DNA of 64,000 nt from Paulinella micropora (Eukaryota; Cercozoa; Imbricatea; Euglyphida): contig BJOX01000241.1 in the NCBI GenBank assembly GCA_009731375.1, positions 128,782 to 192,781 on the forward strand, read 5' to 3'. The notes under the pieces were generated by a model, which was not told the DNA's origin, ran no database searches, and saw only the letters and a list, made by a program, of their open reading frames with translations. How positions within the stretch are numbered: the stretch's first letter is position 1; the number at the start of each line of letters is the position of its first letter. Positions 63,678 to 64,000 of the stretch are shown here, one piece after another. The position numbers and the translations under genes were made by a program.

Positions 63678-64000
63678 GAGAGACAAACACACACACACAC
63701 AGACAGAGAGATAGAGAGGGAGGGAGGGAGGGAGAGAAGGAGGGAGGGAGAGAGGGAGGGAGAGAGGGNNNNNNNNNNNNNNNNNNNNNNNNNNNNNGAG
63801 AGAGAAGGAGGGAGGGAGGGAGGGAGGGAGAGAGGGAGGGAGGAAGAGAGGGAGGGAGGGAGGGAGGGAGGGAGAGAGAGAAGGACCCATTTTGATGACA
63901 GCATCCACGAGAGCGGTGAATACCTATATATATATATATATGTATGTATATATATGTACATATAATAATAATGATAATAATAATAATAATAATAATAATA
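63541..64000. repeat. GA and GGGA arrays (29-N gap at 63769-63797), TA and AAT repeats to the edge
   Basis: Purine repeats to ~63890, a 40-base unique island (CATTTTGATGACAGCATCC), TA-rich repeat, and (AAT)n running off the right edge. Confidence 0.95.

Overview
The window joins two very different kinds of DNA. Bases 588-21499 are an AT-rich, gene-dense Polinton/Maverick-type (polintovirus or polinton-like virus) element integrated in a eukaryotic genome. It has ~286-bp terminal inverted repeats (~95% identical by eye) with AG...CT termini and a candidate 6-bp target duplication (CCATCG / TCATCG). It carries the whole Polinton core set: DDE-type integrase, protein-primed family B DNA polymerase, A32/FtsK-like packaging ATPase, adenain-like cysteine protease, penton-type minor capsid protein and major capsid protein. 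It also has two fibre-like genes, one ending in an S74 intramolecular-chaperone domain, and several small charged, membrane or zinc-finger proteins. Integrase, penton and major capsid genes are open. Polymerase, ATPase, protease, both fibres, the coiled-coil gene and a small ExoX-C-domain gene are broken by frameshifts, so the copy looks like a decaying provirus. Bases 1-587 are more AT-rich virus-like DNA with zinc-finger ORFs, so the element may be nested in another viral insertion.

From about 21.6 kb to the end the DNA is host chromosome dominated by tetranucleotide arrays, (TATC)n/(GATA)n with GGTA, CATC and CATA variants, plus GA, TA, ATT, AAG and GGAT repeats, many longer minisatellites and nine assembly gaps. 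Embedded in it are two non-LTR retrotransposons with long uninterrupted ORFs: an APE-type LINE (39.8-45.1 kb, plus strand) and an R2-like RLE-type LINE (47.1-50.8 kb, minus strand). There are 5'-truncated fragments of both, a ~450-bp non-autonomous element, a ~390-bp dispersed repeat in three copies, and several foldback (MITE-like) palindromes. Nearly all retroelement 3' ends run straight into (TATC)n on their sense strand, and most 5' ends are preceded by (TATC)n as well.

Only scattered host coding sequence is visible: one exon with the Q-motif region of a DEAD-box RNA helicase (28.4 kb, plus), and three short minus-strand exons that read as consecutive parts of a RhoGAP domain (59.6, 57.9 and 57.4 kb). 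Their introns are filled with microsatellites. AG/GT-bounded exons, LINEs and a Polinton indicate a eukaryote with spliceosomal introns. I cannot name the species; an alga or other protist is a guess.

In the viral element the left part is leftward (integrase), the centre 4.5-16.5 kb is rightward (fibre, membrane protein, ATPase, small basic protein, coiled-coil protein, protease, penton, major capsid, second fibre), and the right part 16.6-21.1 kb is leftward (ExoX-C protein, polymerase, zinc-finger proteins). Hairpins punctuate the gene borders: one family with a shared loop lies at 3' ends and another lies in front of start codons.
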